A DNA stretch of 64,000 bases, from positions 124,001-188,000 of the forward strand of contig NZ_JAILWB010000007.1 of the NCBI RefSeq assembly GCF_025699295.1. Direction: 5' to 3'. This document shows positions 62,391-64,000 of this stretch, piece by piece. Position 1 is the stretch's first letter. Every line of letters begins with the position of its first letter. The notes under the pieces were generated by a model. That model was not told the origin of the DNA. It ran no database searches and saw only the letters and a list, made by a program, of their open reading frames with translations. The translations under genes and the position numbers were made by a program. Origin of the DNA: Hydrogenophaga sp. Its GTDB lineage: Bacteria; Pseudomonadota; Gammaproteobacteria; Burkholderiales; Burkholderiaceae_C.

Positions 62391-63986
62391 TCAGTCGAGG
62401 GCCTGCACTCGCTCTGCCAGGCGACTGGCGCACAAGCCCGACGTTCCGCCATCGTCCAGCCAGTGATCGGCCAGCCAGCCGTGCTGAAACACCGCGGCGG
62501 CCACGCGGGCGGCCGTATGGTGGCCTGAACTACCGGGCCGCGCCAGCGCGCTGCCGATCATGCCGGCCAGCACATCGCCTGTGCCCGCCGTGGCCAGCGC
62601 GGCGTTGCCGGTCGGGTTGATGCGGGGCACCTCGCCCGGCGTGGCCAGTACCGTGCCCGAACCTTTGAGCACGCACAACACACCGAAGCGTTCTGCGATG
62701 GCTTGCGCCGCGAGCAGGCGATCGGCCATCACGATGCCGGTGTTGCTGCCAAGCAGGCGGGCCGCCTCGAGGGGGTGGGGTGTGAGCACCGTCGTCCAGC
62801 CTCGGCCGCGCCGGTGGCCGAGCTGGGTCTGCAGCGCTGTGTCGGCCGCGATGGCGTTGAGTGCGTCGGCGTCGAGCACCAGCGTGGCGGCACCCGACAG
62901 CACGCGTGGCAGGAGCGCCGCGACGGCGGCGCCACCACCGCAACCACAGACCACGCTGGCCGCGTGCAGCATTTCCCGCTCCAGCAGCAAGGCCGGGCTG
63001 CGGAACATGAGTTCCGGGCAAACCGGATCCCAAGACGTGTCTTGTGGTTCCGAGCCTTCCAGCAAGCCTACGAACACTCGGCCTGCGCCCGCATGCAGGG
63101 CTGCCCTCGCGGCGAGCACTGCAGCTCCGGTCATTCCCACACCGTGCTGCGAAATCCCTTGCCCTCCGATCACCGCAACATCGCCGAAGCTGCCCTTGTG
63201 ACTGGCGTGAGGCCGTTGCGAAATCGGTGCGCCCGCCTGGGGCTGGCCTTCCAGCCAGGCCACCAACGGCACGCCAATGCCCGGTGAGACCCCGAGATCA
63301 TCGAACCACACGCTGCCAGCGGCGTCGCGCCCCATGCCGGTGAACAGACCGGGTTTGAGGGTAAGCAGCGCCAGGGTGTGGCGTGGGCCAGGCGCGCGCG
63401 CGGTGGCGCCTTCCAGCGGCGCCAGCGCCCCGGTGTCGGGATGCAGCCCGCTGGGTAGATCGACGCTCAGCACCGGCCGGCCAGTGCGGCGCATCGTGCC
63501 CAGCCAGGAGGCCATGGTGTCGTCGAAGGCGCGCACGGGGCCGATACCCAGCAGCGCATCGATGGCCAGATCGAAATCGTCGGGAGGGACCGTGCTGAAC
63601 ACGACGCCGGCCTGGCGCGCAGTATCGAGGGCCCGGTGCGCATCCCGGGGCAGGCGAGACTCGTCCGGGCACAGGTGCGTGACCACCACACGCACTGCGC
63701 CTGCGCGGGCCTTCGCCCAACGGTGGAGGTGGGTGGCCGCGACCAGACCGTCGCCGCCGTTGTTGCCCGGCCCACACGCCACCCAGATGCAGCGCGCGTG
63801 CGGCTGCAGGGCCAGAGCCAAGCGCGCCACCGCCAGTCCGGCGCGCGCCATCAACGTGTGGTGCGGCAGGCTGGCCGCAGCCTGCTGTTCGATCGCGCGC
63901 GTCCCCGCGCTGCCATACAAAGCCTCGCGGTGTGCAGGTGTGATCGGTCGCGTGCCTGTCTGCGTGGCGAAGCGGGGCGTGCTCAC
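62391..63986 (-). CDS. nnr: Bifunctional NAD(P)HX epimerase/dehydratase
   Basis: A 531-residue protein. The start is the GTG at 63986 (MSTPRFATQTG). The N-terminal epimerase has GPGNNGGDGLVAA. The C-terminal ADP-dependent dehydratase has GTGDVLAGMIG and NPTGNAALATAG. It repairs hydrated NADH and NADPH. The gene is complete within the window and converges with the YggT gene. Confidence 0.96.
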   Translation of the reverse strand: MSTPRFATQTGTRPITPAHREALYGSAGTRAIEQQAAASLPHHTLMARAGLAVARLALALQPHARCIWVACGPGNNGGDGLVAATHLHRWAKARAGAVRVVVTHLCPDESRLPRDAHRALDTARQAGVVFSTVPPDDFDLAIDALLGIGPVRAFDDTMASWLGTMRRTGRPVLSVDLPSGLHPDTGALAPLEGATARAPGPRHTLALLTLKPGLFTGMGRDAAGSVWFDDLGVSPGIGVPLVAWLEGQPQAGAPISQRPHASHKGSFGDVAVIGGQGISQHGVGMTGAAVLAARAALHAGAGRVFVGLLEGSEPQDTSWDPVCPELMFRSPALLLEREMLHAASVVCGCGGGAAVAALLPRVLSGAATLVLDADALNAIAADTALQTQLGHRRGRGWTTVLTPHPLEAARLLGSNTGIVMADRLLAAQAIAERFGVLCVLKGSGTVLATPGEVPRINPTGNAALATAGTGDVLAGMIGSALARPGSSGHHTAARVAAAVFQHGWLADHWLDDGGTSGLCASRLAERVQALD

Positions 63987-64000
63987 GGTGTCGCTCCTGA

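Overview
The window looks like a high-GC betaproteobacterium of the order Burkholderiales, probably Comamonadaceae (Hydrogenophaga-like). This rests on gene content (bdhA and phaR of polyhydroxybutyrate metabolism, a RelA with a decayed HD domain, ispD-ispF, mfd, rimO, rnr), codon usage and recognisable family variants. No 16S or other taxonomic marker is present, so the genus is an inference.

Positions 1 to about 19466 are the right-hand part of an integrative element. It ends in a duplicated 3' fragment of a tRNA-Val(CAC) gene (19419-19466), next to a P4-type tyrosine integrase. Right module, minus strand: integrase, a small hypothetical, an AlpA-like HTH protein, two small hypotheticals, a primase-helicase, then an HTH/zinc-ribbon gene pair. 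Most of these genes overlap by ATGA. A 9-bp iteron-like repeat set (13604-13809) beside the primase-helicase is a candidate replication origin. Cargo, plus strand (1-12311): a defence-type operon of SNF2 helicase with DUF3883 tail, an unknown coiled-coil protein, a DUF1156 adenine-type DNA methyltransferase, a DUF499 ATPase and a phospholipase D-fold protein. It resembles DISARM but is not canonical DISARM, and its 5' end lies outside the window.

Positions 19467-41250 are chromosomal catabolic accessory DNA. A LysR gene is divergent from a 1069-residue self-sufficient reductive dehalogenase (cobalamin/2x[4Fe-4S] dehalogenase fused to an FMN/NAD(P)H/[2Fe-2S] reductase). Next come a degenerate HD-GYP protein and a 276-bp MITE-like palindromic repeat. 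Then about 15 kb of minus-strand genes encode RidA-like proteins, an FAD oxidase, an ABC importer, a creatininase-family hydrolase, a cytosine-deaminase-like amidohydrolase, a ferredoxin reductase, a RutR-like TetR regulator with a RutR-type operator, a Bug-type binding protein, HyuB/HyuA and a DadA-like oxidase. A second LysR gene is divergent from the hyu/dad genes. Together they suggest uptake and ring opening of a cyclic amide/ureide such as creatinine, N-methylhydantoin or a pyrimidine.

Positions 41252-63986 are core genome: DEAD-box helicase, SUI1/YciH, serB, mfd, ispD-ispF, an OmpR/EnvZ-type two-component system, two exported proteins, bdhA, an alpha/beta hydrolase, relA, tRNA-Val(GAC), phaR, rimO, tRNA-Leu(CAG), rnr, a class I glutamine amidotransferase, YggT and nnr.
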